46,955 nt of DNA. It comes from Gammaproteobacteria bacterium (GTDB lineage Bacteria > Pseudomonadota > Gammaproteobacteria > Pseudomonadales > Azotimanducaceae). The DNA lies in contig VGVE01000015.1 of the NCBI GenBank assembly GCA_016874135.1, positions 1 through 46,955 of the forward strand, given 5' to 3'. The position numbers and the translations under genes are program-made. This document shows, in pieces, positions 1 to 9,575 of the stretch; the stretch's first letter is position 1, and each line of letters begins with the position of its first letter. The notes under the pieces are model-generated. The model did not search any database. It was not told the DNA's origin and saw only the letters and a program-made list of their open reading frames with translations.

Positions 1-480
1 ACGCAGAGCGCCGAAGAAGTCAAGATGAAATACGCATGTGCGCTGGCGCAGCTTGCAGGGCCGGACGAGATGATCAAGGTTCCGGGCGTTGGTGACCGCC
101 CCTCAAGGGAACTGTCAAGGCAGGCCTTGGCCGAAGTTGTCGAGCCACGATATGAAGAATTGTTCGGGTTGATCCAGGGGGAGCTGCGTCGCAGCGGGTA
201 TGAGGAAATGCTCGCGGCCGGCGTGGTACTCACCGGAGGTGCTTCAAAAATGGAGGGCGTGATCGAGCTCGCCGAGGAGATTTTTCACATGCCGGTCAGT
301 TTGGGGCTGCCGCGGCATGTGCAGGGATTGAAGGACATCGTACGCAATCCGATCTATGCGACAGCTGTCGGGCTGTTGCTGTACGGGAAGGAACGGGAAG
401 AAGAACTGGCAGGACGCCAGACACGACGCGTCGGGGGGACTCTTGGCAGGATTGGGAAATGGTTCGGTGACAACTTTTAG
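1..480 (+). CDS. ftsA: Cell division protein FtsA, 3' part
   Basis: This is the C-terminal ~159 codons of FtsA, the actin-like protein that tethers FtsZ to the inner membrane and recruits later division proteins. The gene starts before the window; the frame is open from base 1. Visible family signatures are a GDRPSRELSRQALAEVVEPRYEEL segment (18-20 residues of which match E. coli FtsA closely), the ATP-fold motif VVLTGGASKMEG, and a Y-ATAVGLLLYGKE stretch. The protein ends with an amphipathic tail (LGRIGKWFGDNF), the expected membrane-targeting helix. ftsZ follows after 13 bp, the classical ftsA-ftsZ arrangement. The identification is certain; only the missing 5' end limits it. Confidence 0.97.
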   Translation, partial: TQSAEEVKMKYACALAQLAGPDEMIKVPGVGDRPSRELSRQALAEVVEPRYEELFGLIQGELRRSGYEEMLAAGVVLTGGASKMEGVIELAEEIFHMPVSLGLPRHVQGLKDIVRNPIYATAVGLLLYGKEREEELAGRQTRRVGGTLGRIGKWFGDNF

Positions 481-493
481 GCAGGAGATCTGA

Positions 494-1666
494 ATGTTCG
501 AAATAGTCGATCCAGATACGAAAAACGCTGTGATTAAGGTGGTGGGTGTCGGTGGTGGCGGTGGCAATGCCGTCCGGCACATGATCGATCGAAACGTCGA
601 GGGTGTTGAGTTCATTGCTGCGAATACGGACGCGCAGGCGCTTCGCAATCTTGACGCTAAGACGACTCTGCACATCGGTGCCTCCATCACCAAGGGGTTG
701 GGTGCGGGTGCAAATCCGGAAGTGGGGCGACAAGCCGCACACGAAGACCGGGATCGCATCATTGAAGTGCTGACCGGTGCGGACATGGTGTTCATCACGG
801 CCGGCATGGGTGGTGGTACCGGCACTGGCGCCGCGCCGGTGTTTGCACAGATCGCCAAAGACCTTGGCATTCTGACCGTTGCCGTGGTGACAAGACCGTT
901 CCGGTTTGAGCGTCGTGAGAAGGTGGCGGAGAAGGGCGTTGAGGAACTCGCCACTATCGTTGATTCGCTGATCACGATTCCCAACGAGCGGCTTCTGGAG
1001 GTGCTCGGCGAGCGCACAACGATGCTTGATGCGTTTGGTCAGGCCAACAACGTTCTGCTTGGTGCCGTGCAAGGCATCGCCGATCTGATCATCAGACCGG
1101 GCGTCATCAACGTCGATTTCGCCGACGTGCGCACCGTGATGCAGGAGATGGGCCTCGCCATGATGGGCACGGGTCGCGCCAAAGGCGACAACAGGGCGCG
1201 CGATGCAGCAGAGAATGCCATCAGCAGTCCGCTGCTCGACAAGGTCAATCTGCAAGGGGCCAGAGGCATTCTGGTAAATATCACCGCCGGACCGGACTTG
1301 AACATTGGTGAGTTCACCCAGGTCGGTGACATCATCGACAGCTTCGCATCCGAGAATGCGACGGTGGTGGTCGGTACCTCCATTGATCCGGAGATTGGTG
1401 ATGAGATCAAAGTCACCGTGGTGGCGACTGGTCTTGGCGAACCGCGACAGGCTGCGAGCGTGATTGTCGATAACACGGCAGGCCCACGATCGGGCACCCT
1501 ACAGGCCAATACCGACTACAACCAGTTGGCGGGTCAGCCGGCGTATGTGCGCAAAGGGCGCGCATCGGCGAATCCGCGCAGCGACCGCCCGGCGGGTGCA
1601 GAACTGAACCAGGATGAACTGGAGTTTCTGGACGTGCCGGCGTTCCTACGCCGCCAGGCGAACTGA
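494..1666 (+). CDS. ftsZ: Cell division GTPase FtsZ
   Basis: FtsZ is the tubulin-like GTPase that polymerises into the cytokinetic ring. The 390-residue product has the glycine-rich nucleotide loop near the N terminus (GVGGGGGNAVRHM, about residues 18-30), the tubulin signature GGGTGTGAAP at about 106-115, and the T7 loop NVDFADVRTVM that completes the active site of the next subunit. The extreme C terminus (LDVPAFLRRQ) is the conserved peptide bound by FtsA and ZipA. The ATG is preceded by AGGAGA at good spacing and lies 13 bp after ftsA. Length is normal (E. coli 383). A variable linker of about 50 residues precedes the tail peptide. Confidence 0.99.
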   Translation: MFEIVDPDTKNAVIKVVGVGGGGGNAVRHMIDRNVEGVEFIAANTDAQALRNLDAKTTLHIGASITKGLGAGANPEVGRQAAHEDRDRIIEVLTGADMVFITAGMGGGTGTGAAPVFAQIAKDLGILTVAVVTRPFRFERREKVAEKGVEELATIVDSLITIPNERLLEVLGERTTMLDAFGQANNVLLGAVQGIADLIIRPGVINVDFADVRTVMQEMGLAMMGTGRAKGDNRARDAAENAISSPLLDKVNLQGARGILVNITAGPDLNIGEFTQVGDIIDSFASENATVVVGTSIDPEIGDEIKVTVVATGLGEPRQAASVIVDNTAGPRSGTLQANTDYNQLAGQPAYVRKGRASANPRSDRPAGAELNQDELEFLDVPAFLRRQAN

Positions 1667-1990
1667 GGAGGGTTTTGGTCAGACCCTCCTGCGCATGGTG
1701 CGAGCGAAGCCCGCGCCGTGTGCAGCGAGTAAGTGAGGCACGCTTCACGTGCCGGTCTGATCCATTCGCAGCGGCGAAACGACCCGAGTTACTCTGAGGC
1801 CGGATGGTTCTCGGAGCACCGGCGCACGCAACCAGCCATGCTCCAAGAGGGACTGAATGCATGATGGGTGCGCTTCGGGTACCTGATGCTGGTACCATGC
1901 TCGGGCCGTGATGATCGCCAGCCGCAGGCACCTTGCGGTCCTCCAGTGCGTTGTAGCCGCAGCCCCTGTGTCCCAATAGTCTATTAACCC
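1667..1990. other. 324-bp ftsZ-lpxC spacer with two hairpins
   Basis: No gene is supported here. An 8-bp perfect inverted repeat starts on the last base of the ftsZ stop codon (AGGAGGGT at 1666-1673 with ACCCTCCT at 1683-1690); it has no T run, so it is not a classical terminator. A second repeat, GGCACG at 1737-1742 with CGTGCC at 1748-1753, could form another RNA stem. Further on, GGTACC occurs twice (1878-1883 and 1891-1896). lpxC has no clear Shine-Dalgarno sequence. A promoter or leader for lpxC is plausible, but I see no convincing -35/-10 pair. Confidence 0.5.
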
Positions 1991-2914
1991 ATGACTTCAC
2001 CGATTCACCAGAGAACGCTCAAGAACCTGATCCACGCTGCAGGGATCGGTTTGCATAGCGGTGAACGATCGGTGATGACACTTCGCCCGGCGGATCCGGA
2101 TACCGGCATCGTCTTCGTGCGGACTGATCTCTCACCCTCAGTGGAGATTTCAGCCAACGTCGAAAACGTCGGTAACACGTTGTTCGCAACGACACTTGTG
2201 AAGGGCGAACATTCGATTGCGACGGTGGAACACCTCATGTCGGCACTGTCTGGTCTCGGTGTCGACAACGTTCGTATCGAAGTCAGTGCTGCTGAGCTGC
2301 CGATCATGGATGGCAGTTCGAGTCCGTTCGTATTCCTTTTGCAGTCGGCGGGTCTTGCCGAACAGTCGGCGCTACGGCGTTTTCTGCGCATTCGCCGGAC
2401 GGTTGGTATTCGCGAGGACGATGTTGCTGCATCTCTCTCACCGTTTGACGGATTTCGCCTGGACTACACGTTGGTCTACGACCATCCGGTACTCAGGTGT
2501 CACACCGCGCAGGCGCGTGTGGAGTTTTCCCCGACTACATACGTCAGGGAGGTAGCTCGTGCCCGAACCTTCGGTTTTCTGACGGACTACGAGCGCCTGC
2601 GCAGCATGAATCTCGCACGCGGTGGCAGCCTCAATAACGCTGTGGTCATCGATGACTCCTCCATCCTCAATGAGGAAGGACTGCGGCTTGAAGACGAGTT
2701 CGTGAAACACAAGATCCTCGATGCGATCGGGGACTTGTATCTGGTTGGCGCCCCCATCATTGGCGCCTTCCAGGGAATCAAGTCAGGCCATCGCATCAAC
2801 AACCGGTTGCTCCGCAAGCTGTTTGCGCATCCCGATACCTGGGAGTGGGTTACGTTCGAAGATGCGCGCGACTTACCGGAACGCTTTCTCGATAAGAATG
2901 GTGTTGCTGACTGA
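1991..2914 (+). CDS. lpxC: UDP-3-O-acyl-N-acetylglucosamine deacetylase LpxC
   Basis: LpxC is the cytoplasmic zinc deacetylase that catalyses the committed step of lipid A synthesis. The 307-residue product has the family length (E. coli 305). All zinc ligands and catalytic residues are visible: H81 in VEHLMSAL, H240 and D244 in [13 protein letters not shown], and H267 in [11 protein letters not shown]. The N-terminal GIGLHSGE motif is also present. The start is the ATG directly before [11 protein letters not shown]; the upstream bases (CTATTAACCC) give almost no Shine-Dalgarno pairing, so translation may be weak or controlled. It follows ftsZ after an unusually long gap, and dciA converges on it. 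In E. coli LpxC is degraded by FtsH; the C-terminal tail here differs and I infer nothing from it. Confidence 0.98.
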   Translation: MTSPIHQRTLKNLIHAAGIGLHSGERSVMTLRPADPDTGIVFVRTDLSPSVEISANVENVGNTLFATTLVKGEHSIATVEHLMSALSGLGVDNVRIEVSAAELPIMDGSSSPFVFLLQSAGLAEQSALRRFLRIRRTVGIREDDVAASLSPFDGFRLDYTLVYDHPVLRCHTAQARVEFSPTTYVREVARARTFGFLTDYERLRSMNLARGGSLNNAVVIDDSSILNEEGLRLEDEFVKHKILDAIGDLYLVGAPIIGAFQGIKSGHRINNRLLRKLFAHPDTWEWVTFEDARDLPERFLDKNGVAD

Positions 2915-2952
2915 GAGAGGAAGCGCTCGGCCCGCTCTGTGAACCGACAGGA

Positions 2953-3294
2953 TCAGAGCGACGCGACGATCTGAAGTTGAATCTCCCGGACGCCGCTGAA
3001 ATCCTGGAGGCAGGCGAGCTCCCGTACGATAGTGTCGGCCTCGAAGCGGATACGCGTAGCTGACGCCGCGCTGCGGCAGCCAATCACCAGAACTGCTCCA
3101 CGTATATCCAGCACCCGGCACTCCCGTGCCAACTCGTCCGGCAGCACTGCCCTCAGCTCCCCAGTCCAGCCGATCTGCGCGTTCGCTTTATTGAGAAGGC
3201 GTTGCAAAGGGCCCTTTGTGGGCTGACCAGACGCGAGAAAGTCATTTACCTTTAGTTGGGGGACTGCTTTTTTGGGGGGGCGGTTCGGGCTCAC
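2953..3294 (-). CDS. dciA: DciA/DUF721 family replicative-helicase operator
   Basis: This 113-residue protein matches the DUF721 family (DciA), which interacts with the DnaB helicase in bacteria that lack the phage-type loader DnaC. The recognisable part is a short LNKANAQIGWTGELRAVLPDEL helix region followed by CRVLDIRGAVLVIGCRSAA, the small beta-rich domain with a basic segment and the typical ATRIRFEAD helix. The start is GTG, supported by AAGGAG about 10 bases upstream on the minus strand. The codons after the start read through a run of seven C and six A (CCCCCCCAAAAAA), a possible slippage site. The gene sits between lpxC and the peptidase-secA region, a common DUF721 context. An imperfect inverted repeat (CGCTCTG 2933-2939, CAGAGCG 2954-2960) overlaps the stop. 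Confidence 0.8.
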   Translation of the reverse strand: MSPNRPPKKAVPQLKVNDFLASGQPTKGPLQRLLNKANAQIGWTGELRAVLPDELARECRVLDIRGAVLVIGCRSAASATRIRFEADTIVRELACLQDFSGVREIQLQIVASL

Positions 3295-3358
3295 CGGACT
3301 TTGACTCCTTCGTCCTTGATGAAAACAGCAAGAACAACATCAACAGACCCTCAGTCAG

Positions 3359-4332
3359 GTGAGGATACTACTCGTTCAGGGTTCTGGAGCCACCCGCTCC
3401 ATCGAGCTGCGCCGGACGCATATGGCGGCGTTCGGCCTGCTGCTGTTCGGTGCGCTGGCGGTGCTGACTTCAGGGTTCAATCCTTCGGCTTCCTGGGATC
3501 GGATGACTGCGAACGATGCAGGGATCGCACCCGTAAAGATCGCCCTAGAGCGAATTGTTGGTGATATCGGGCGGGATTCCAGTTCGCTCGCCGATCTGCG
3601 CCTTCGATTCGAATCGGCCTCCGCGGCGCAGGACAGGATGTTGGCACGCATGCAGGCAAGATTGTTGCGAATGGAGGCTTTTGGCAGCCGCATGGTTGAA
3701 GCGGCAGAACTGGATGCCGAAGCGTTCGACTTTTCCGGTCTTCCGCCCGTGGGCGGACCACAAATCCCCCACACTCGGCTTCAGGCCAAACTTCCGGGGT
3801 GTCCGCCTACAGTGAGCTTCGCAGTGAAATTGGCGATGAGATCGAAGCTTTAGCCGAGCGCGTGCGTATACGCGAGGCTGAGTTCGGGATTCTGGAAAAT
3901 GTGCTCGCCTCCCGTGAGCTGCATGAGGAGCAACTTCCGTCAGGCTCACCGGTTGCACGTGGCTGGATATCCTCACCGTTTGGTAACCGGGTAGACCCGA
4001 TTCACGGCCGGAAAGCGTTTCACGCCGGAATCGATTTTGTCGGTAAGCCCGGCTCTCCAATACTGGCCGCAGGCGCCGGAGTGGTCACCTTCGCCGGCGC
4101 GAAAGACGAATACGGCATAACGGTTGGGATCAGTCACGGCGATAACCTGCTGACGCGTTATGCCCACCACAGTGAGCTGAAGGTCGAGGTCGGCGACGTT
4201 GTCAGGCGTGGAGACACGGTGGGATTGATGGGCGACACAGGGCGTGCGACGGGCTACCACGTTCATTTTGAAGTCAAAAAGTCAGGGCAGCAGATCGATC
4301 CGCAGAAGTTCCTTACCCGCACTCGAACCTGA
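3359..4332 (+). pseudogene. LytM-type M23 metallopeptidase, frameshifted
   Basis: Two overlapping reading frames together make one membrane-anchored LytM (M23) endopeptidase of about 320 residues. The first (from the GTG at 3359) gives a short cytoplasmic start, a transmembrane segment (AAFGLLLFGALAVLTSGF) and a coiled-coil region ending in LPPVGGP. The second, one base back, continues SAYSELRSEIGDEIEALAERV and the catalytic domain: SPFGNRVDP, FHAGIDF (zinc H and D), RYAHHSEL and HVHFEV (HxH). The switch falls around 3760-3798; the run CCCCC at 3766-3770 is the most likely site of a missing base. No canonical X-XXY-YYZ slippery heptamer is seen, so programmed frameshifting is unlikely. The catalytic residues are intact. 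The gene lies just upstream of secA, a common position for this family. Alternatives are a sequencing error or true inactivation. Confidence 0.85.
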
Positions 4333-4448
4333 CTTCGCCGGGTTCAGCCTCGTTCCGAGGGGGCGACCGTAATCATTCCCGCCCCGCTGTACAAAGCACG
4401 GTAAGATGCGGCCGCTTTTCCCGACCCCGGGGACACGGATCGGAGTCC

Positions 4449-7202
4449 ATGTTCAAGTTTCTCTTCGGAACCAAGAATTCCCGTGAACTGCGCCGAATGG
4501 GGCGCGTCGTCCGGCAAATCAACGAGCTCGAATTCCGCTACTCAAGCCTCGCCGATCTGGCAGCTGTGACCAACGAACTCAAGGCGCGTGTCGGCAAGGG
4601 TGAGAAGCTCGATGCCGTATTGCCGCAGGCGTTCGCCGTGGCGCGCGAGGCGGCCAGACGTGCTCGCAATATGCGTCATTTTGATGAGCAGCTGATCGGC
4701 GGAATCACGCTCCATGAGGGACGCATCGCCGAGATGCGGACGGGTGAGGGTAAAACCCTGGTCGCGACACTCCCCGCCTATCTGAATGCGCTTTCCGGCA
4801 AGGGCGTTCATGTCGTCACGGTCAACGACTACCTGGCGCGTCGTGACAGTGAATGGATGGGTCCGATCTACGCAACCCTCGGACTCACCACGGGAGTGGT
4901 GACCTCCCGGCAGAACAGCGCTGACAAGCGCGCCGCCTACCAGGCCGATATCACCTACGGAACAAACAACGAGTTCGGATTCGACTATCTGCGTGACAAC
5001 ATGGCGTTCACGCTGAACGATCAGTTTCAGCGAGGTTTGAACTTTGCCATCGTCGATGAAGTGGATTCGATCCTTATTGATGAGGCACGTACGCCACTGA
5101 TCATTTCCGGTCAGGCCGAAGAATCGACGGAACTCTACCGGCGCATCAACCAGTTGGTCCCGAAGCTCAAACGCCAGGACTACGTTGATCGCACGAGCCC
5201 CCTGGCGCGATTTGAAGACATGGCTCCCGATGAGGGCGATTATCAGGTTGATGAGAAGGACCGTCGAGTCGAGCTCACCGAGCTCGGCCACCAGCGGGTT
5301 GAAGAAGAACTCGAGCGGATGGGCCTGCTCGATCCCGGTGAAAGCCTGTACGCCTCATCGCAGCTCAACCTTGTACACCACGTCCTGGCGGCGCTCCGTG
5401 CTCATGCCCTCTACCAGAGGGATGTGGATTACATGATCAAGGATGGTGAGGTGGTCATCGTTGACGAGCACACAGGCCGAGCGATGCCCGGTCGCCGCTG
5501 GTCGGATGGTCTGCATCAGGCTGTGGAAGCCAAAGAGGGCGTGCGCATCCAGCATGAATCGCAAACGCTCGCATCCACCACTTTCCAGAACTATTTCCGT
5601 CTGTATTCCAAACTCTCGGGGATGACGGGTACTGCAGATACCGAGGCGTTTGAATTCAGACAAATCTATGGCCTCGACGTGGTGGTGATCCCCACACATA
5701 AAACGATGGTCCGCAAGGACATGAACGATCTGGTTTTTCTGACGATGCAGGAAAAGTACGATGCCATCGTTGAAGACGTGAAGGACTGCACGGCGCGCGG
5801 CCAGCCGGTGCTGATCGGTACCGCCAGCATCGAATCCTCCGAGCGCCTCTCAAAGGAGCTGGAGCGCAACGCGATCAGGCACAACGTTCTGAATGCAAAA
5901 CAGCACGAACGTGAAGCGGAGATCGTGGCCCAGGCAGGCAAACCTGGCACCGTGACTATTGCCACCAACATGGCCGGTCGAGGCACGGACATCGTGCTGG
6001 GTGGCAACTGGGAAGCCGAAGCGAACGCGCGAGAACTCGATGAGTCGGCCCGGGAATCGCTGCGTGGTGCATGGCAGGGATTACACGAGCAGGTTATTGC
6101 TGCGGGTGGATTGCACATCATCGGCACAGAACGACACGAATCGCGGCGCATCGATAACCAGCTGCGGGGTCGCGCCGGCCGCCAGGGGGATCCCGGTGCT
6201 TCGCGCTTCTATCTGTCCATGGAAGACAATCTCATGCGGATCTTCGCGTCAGATCGTATGCGCGGGATCATGCAGTCCCTGGGTCTTGAAAAAGGCGAGT
6301 CCATTGAACACCGCATGGTGAACAACGCGATCGAAAAGGCGCAGCGCAAGGTGGAAGGTCGCAACTTCGACATGCGCAAGAACCTCCTTGAGTTTGATGA
6401 CGTTGCCAATGATCAGCGACAGGTGATCTACCGTCAGCGCCGTGATCTGATGGAAGTGGAGGATATCTCCGGCACCATCGAAGGCATGCGTGAGGAGGTC
6501 ATCAGAGACACAGTTTCCGAGTACATCCCAGCGCAGACGCTCGAGGAGCAGTGGGACATTCCTGGCCTGGAGAAAGCGCTGGCAGCTGAATTCGCCAGTC
6601 AGCAGCGGGTGGGTGAGTGGCTCGAACAGGATTCCGGTCTGAACGAAGAGAGCCTAATCACCAAGATCGTGGATCAGATCGAAGCAGAGTTTCGCGCGAA
6701 AGAAGAAAACTGGCAGCAACTGGGTGTGAACATGCGGCTCGTCGAGAAGCAGATCATGTTGCAGGTGCTGGATCAGCGGTGGAAAGAACACCTGGCCGGC
6801 ATGGACTATCTGCGGTCAAGCATCGGGCTTCGGGCCTACGCTCAGAAGCAACCCAAACAGGAGTACAAACGCGAGTCATTCGAGTTGTTCCAGGGGTTAC
6901 TCGGCAACATCAAGCGCGATGTGGTGCGGCTGCTGTCACGGGTTCAAATTGAACAGCCGGAACGTGTTGAAGAAGAGCGGCGACGGCGCGCGGAAGCGGA
7001 AAAGCGCATGCAGTTCAATCACGCAGAAGCGCCAGGTATCGCGGAAGAAGAAAGTGCAGAAACACCTGCAGCGGCGAATTCCGACCGGACGAAACCGCAG
7101 GTGGAGACTTTTGTGCGCAGCGAAGCAAAGGTCGGTCGCAATGAACCCTGTCCATGTGGATCGGGTAAGAAGTTCAAACACTGTCACGGAAAGGTGGCCT
7201 GA
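4449..7202 (+). CDS. secA: Preprotein translocase motor ATPase SecA
   Basis: SecA drives unfolded preproteins through SecYEG using ATP. The 917-residue product is full length (E. coli 901). Visible are Walker [10 protein letters not shown] (about 97-104), the DEAD-like box [13 protein letters not shown], the cross-linking domain, the second motor domain with [13 protein letters not shown] and [13 protein letters not shown], and the helical scaffold. The C-terminal zinc finger is complete: C901, C903, C912 and H913 (CPCGSG...HCHG), which binds SecB and lipid. The ATG start gives [17 protein letters not shown], the normal N terminus. No SecM-like arrest peptide lies upstream; the 116-bp leader has no other gene. 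argJ follows after one base. Confidence 0.99.
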   Translation: MFKFLFGTKNSRELRRMGRVVRQINELEFRYSSLADLAAVTNELKARVGKGEKLDAVLPQAFAVAREAARRARNMRHFDEQLIGGITLHEGRIAEMRTGEGKTLVATLPAYLNALSGKGVHVVTVNDYLARRDSEWMGPIYATLGLTTGVVTSRQNSADKRAAYQADITYGTNNEFGFDYLRDNMAFTLNDQFQRGLNFAIVDEVDSILIDEARTPLIISGQAEESTELYRRINQLVPKLKRQDYVDRTSPLARFEDMAPDEGDYQVDEKDRRVELTELGHQRVEEELERMGLLDPGESLYASSQLNLVHHVLAALRAHALYQRDVDYMIKDGEVVIVDEHTGRAMPGRRWSDGLHQAVEAKEGVRIQHESQTLASTTFQNYFRLYSKLSGMTGTADTEAFEFRQIYGLDVVVIPTHKTMVRKDMNDLVFLTMQEKYDAIVEDVKDCTARGQPVLIGTASIESSERLSKELERNAIRHNVLNAKQHEREAEIVAQAGKPGTVTIATNMAGRGTDIVLGGNWEAEANARELDESARESLRGAWQGLHEQVIAAGGLHIIGTERHESRRIDNQLRGRAGRQGDPGASRFYLSMEDNLMRIFASDRMRGIMQSLGLEKGESIEHRMVNNAIEKAQRKVEGRNFDMRKNLLEFDDVANDQRQVIYRQRRDLMEVEDISGTIEGMREEVIRDTVSEYIPAQTLEEQWDIPGLEKALAAEFASQQRVGEWLEQDSGLNEESLITKIVDQIEAEFRAKEENWQQLGVNMRLVEKQIMLQVLDQRWKEHLAGMDYLRSSIGLRAYAQKQPKQEYKRESFELFQGLLGNIKRDVVRLLSRVQIEQPERVEEERRRRAEAEKRMQFNHAEAPGIAEEESAETPAAANSDRTKPQVETFVRSEAKVGRNEPCPCGSGKKFKHCHGKVA

Positions 7203-7203
7203 C

Positions 7204-8415
7204 ATGGCAGTCAACGTTCCCGCGCTCGAAGCGCTGTTGCCAATTCCAGGGGTACGTATCGGTACCACCAATGCCGGTATCAAACAGCGCGTTCGCGATG
7301 ACATGGTGGTCATGGTGATGGACGCAGACGCAACTGTTGCTGGTGTGTTCACGCAGAGTGCGTTCCGTGCAGCGCCGGTAAAGATCGCTGAGGCGCGCCT
7401 CGACCAGGCGCGTGCGCTCGTCATTAACAGTGGTAACGCCAATGCAGCCACGGGCCAGGTGGGGGAACACGATGCCTCTGCAGTGTGTGATGCGGTTGCA
7501 GACTCGCTCCCGGAGCTCAAGGGCGAATCCGTCCTGCCGTTCTCCACGGGTGTCATCGGCACACGCCTGCCGGTAGCGGCAATGCAGAAAGGAGCGCTCG
7601 AAGCAGTGCAGCGGCTGCGTGAGGACAACTGGAATGCAGCGGCGTGGGCGATCATGACCACGGACACGGTACCCAAGGCGCGGTCGCTTCGCATCGAAAC
7701 CGATAAAGGTGTCGTCATCGCAACCGGTATCGCCAAAGGCGCGGGAATGATCAAGCCGGACATGGCGACCATGCTCGGGTTCATGGCGCTGGACGCGGCT
7801 GTGCCACGTGCGATCCTGCAACCTCTGCTGAAACGTGTTGCGGACCGCAGCTTCAACCGCGTCACCATCGACGGCGATACGTCGACCAATGACTCCCTGA
7901 TTCTCATCGCTTCGGGAAAGGGCCCGGTCGCCGTTTCCGGAGATGATGATCCTTGTCTCGCGCAAATCGAACAGGGATTGACCGCCATTGCGCAGGATCT
8001 TGCGATGTGGATTGCGCGAGACGGTGAAGGCGCGACCCGCTTCGTGACAGTGAGGGTTAGGGGAGGCAAGACGTCAGCAGACTGCCTCAAGGTTGCCTAC
8101 GCAATTGCCGAGTCGCCGCTGGTGAAAACGGCGATCTTCGCCGGCGACCCGAACTGGGGGCGGTTCTGCATGGCGATTGGTCGCAGCGGCGCCTTTGTTG
8201 AACCTGACCGTGTGAACCTGCACCTCGATGATGTCTGTATTGCAAGAAATGGACTGGCGGCGCTAGGTTATGAGGAAAAGGACGCAGCCCGGGTGATGGC
8301 GCAGCAGGAACTGACGGTGTTTGTTGATCTCGGTTTCGGCAACATCGAAGAGTGGGTATGGACCTGCGACTTCTCATACGACTACGTGAAGATCAACGCT
8401 GAGTACCGCAGCTGA
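7204..8415 (+). CDS. argJ: Bifunctional ornithine/glutamate N-acetyltransferase ArgJ
   Basis: ArgJ transfers acetyl from N-acetylornithine to glutamate, recycling acetyl groups in arginine synthesis; some members also use acetyl-CoA. The 403-residue proenzyme cleaves itself before a threonine; the site is visible in KGAGMIKPDMATMLGF (ALA/T-type, cut at MA|TML). Other signatures are the TTDTVPKA motif, GDTSTNDS, the AGDPNWGR motif and the C-terminal DFSYDYVKINAEYRS. The ATG at 7204 is chosen because it starts MAVNVPALEALLPIPGVRIG, the family N terminus; the frame stays open upstream inside secA but that part is out-of-frame secA. The gene overlaps nothing and lies one base past the secA stop, so it is probably translated from the same transcript. 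It converges on yacG. Confidence 0.97.
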   Translation: MAVNVPALEALLPIPGVRIGTTNAGIKQRVRDDMVVMVMDADATVAGVFTQSAFRAAPVKIAEARLDQARALVINSGNANAATGQVGEHDASAVCDAVADSLPELKGESVLPFSTGVIGTRLPVAAMQKGALEAVQRLREDNWNAAAWAIMTTDTVPKARSLRIETDKGVVIATGIAKGAGMIKPDMATMLGFMALDAAVPRAILQPLLKRVADRSFNRVTIDGDTSTNDSLILIASGKGPVAVSGDDDPCLAQIEQGLTAIAQDLAMWIARDGEGATRFVTVRVRGGKTSADCLKVAYAIAESPLVKTAIFAGDPNWGRFCMAIGRSGAFVEPDRVNLHLDDVCIARNGLAALGYEEKDAARVMAQQELTVFVDLGFGNIEEWVWTCDFSYDYVKINAEYRS

Positions 8416-8420
8416 AGGAT

Positions 8421-8624
8421 TCAGTCAGGCGTTTCCGGATCCCGCGAAGAGGCTTCGTCCTGAGCGGGTTCGCCCGGGATTCTACGTTCTCCCGCAGCCC
8501 ATGCCCCGAGATCGATCAGCTGACAACGTTCTGAGCAGAAAGGGCGCCAGGTGTTGGAAGCGTGCAAACGGACGCTTTTGGCGCATATGGGGCAGCGGAT
8601 GATTCGATCGGGTTCAACCATCAT
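8421..8624 (-). CDS. yacG: DNA gyrase inhibitor YacG
   Basis: YacG is a small zinc protein that inhibits DNA gyrase in E. coli. The 67-residue product shows the complete zinc site: CPICAK near the N terminus, then [14 protein letters not shown]. The tail is acidic and disordered ([17 protein letters not shown]), as is usual. I place the start at the first of two adjacent ATG codons (8622-8624), because GGAAGG lies about 8 bases upstream; a longer frame would overlap the pilD 3' end. It follows pilD by 32 bp on the same strand. In P. aeruginosa the order is pilD-coaE-yacG; coaE is missing here. Confidence 0.93.
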   Translation of the reverse strand: MMVEPDRIIRCPICAKSVRLHASNTWRPFCSERCQLIDLGAWAAGERRIPGEPAQDEASSRDPETPD

Positions 8625-8656
8625 CTGTTCTGCCTTCCGGTCTGCGCTCCGGAGCT

Positions 8657-9559
8657 TCAGTTCGGCATGCCGAGAAGATCTGCCAACGACCCTCCGGCAA
8701 CCAGAGCCAGCCAGCCCGCGACCGCGAGACACGGACCGAAGGGCATGGGATCACCGCGTTGCATTCGCCCCGAGAACACGCGCAGCAGCGCCCATATCAG
8801 TCCGGAAACAGACGCGAGGAGCAGGATCATCGGCAACAGTGCCCAGCCAACCCACGCACCCAGCGCGGCCAGCAGTTTGAAATCACCGTAGCCCATACCT
8901 TCCTTGCCGGTGAGTAGCTTAAAACCCCAGTACGTCGTCCATAGCAGCAGATAACCGACAACCGCACCGATGACGGCGCTTTCGATGGGGACCCAGGTAC
9001 CGGAGAGATTGATGATGAGTCCCAGCCAGAGTAGCGGCAGAGTCAGATAGTCAGGTAACAGCATGGTATCGAGATCAATGGCAGTTGCGGCAATCAGCAC
9101 CCAGGTGAAAAAACAGGCGGCGAGTCCTGCGGTTGTGTATCCGTAACGCGCGAGGACGAACAGAGTCAAGAGCAGCGTCAGCAACTCGACCAGCGGGTAG
9201 CGAACGCTCACCGGAGCATTGCACGCTGTACAGCGGCCACGCTGTAGGATCCAGCTCAGAAGTGGAATGTTCTCGATCGCGCGGATCTGATGCCCGCATG
9301 CAGGGCAATGGGACCGCGGTACAGCGAGATTAAACGGTGTCTCATCCTGGTGACTTTGAATGGTCAGCGCTTCTTTCGCCTCGGCGATGAACTGCCGCTG
9401 CGACATCACCGGCAACCGATAGATGACGACGTTCAGAAAGCTGCCAACAGATACTGCGATCCACGCGGCCAGCAAGAAAGCCAGCCCGCCGTATTCAAAT
9501 AGCGAGCCGGACAAAGAGCCGAAGAGAGAGCCAACCTCTGGCACGAACGGAGTTTCCAT
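8657..9559 (-). CDS. pilD: Type IV prepilin peptidase/N-methyltransferase PilD
   Basis: PilD is the inner-membrane aspartic protease that cleaves prepilin leaders and N-methylates the new N terminus; it serves both type IV pili and type II secretion. The 300-residue product has the N-terminal methyltransferase domain with two CxxC pairs (C85/C88 in HCPACGH, C110/C113 in RCTACNA), and a membrane domain with the two catalytic aspartates: D162 in [12 protein letters not shown] and D226 in GYGDFK. Several hydrophobic spans follow. It lies 16 bp after pilC on the same strand, so the two are probably co-transcribed. The gene is intact although pilB is damaged, which is expected if PilD is still needed for the secretion pseudopilins. 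Confidence 0.96.
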   Translation of the reverse strand: METPFVPEVGSLFGSLSGSLFEYGGLAFLLAAWIAVSVGSFLNVVIYRLPVMSQRQFIAEAKEALTIQSHQDETPFNLAVPRSHCPACGHQIRAIENIPLLSWILQRGRCTACNAPVSVRYPLVELLTLLLTLFVLARYGYTTAGLAACFFTWVLIAATAIDLDTMLLPDYLTLPLLWLGLIINLSGTWVPIESAVIGAVVGYLLLWTTYWGFKLLTGKEGMGYGDFKLLAALGAWVGWALLPMILLLASVSGLIWALLRVFSGRMQRGDPMPFGPCLAVAGWLALVAGGSLADLLGMPN

Positions 9560-9575
9560 ACGTCAGCTGGCAGCC

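Noticed and set aside
244..1255. Long minus-strand frames opposite ftsA and ftsZ
   Set aside because: Their products are low-complexity or Arg/His/Ser-rich and match no family; they are mirror frames of the real genes, as expected at this GC content.
1878..1896. Two GGTACC copies in the ftsZ-lpxC spacer as an operator
   Set aside because: The copies are 13 bp apart but this hexamer occurs elsewhere in the window by chance, and no wider symmetry is present.
3761..3772. Programmed -1 frameshift in the M23 gene
   Set aside because: The site reads ATC CCC CAC and does not form an X-XXY-YYZ heptamer, and no strong stem or pseudoknot is evident just after it.
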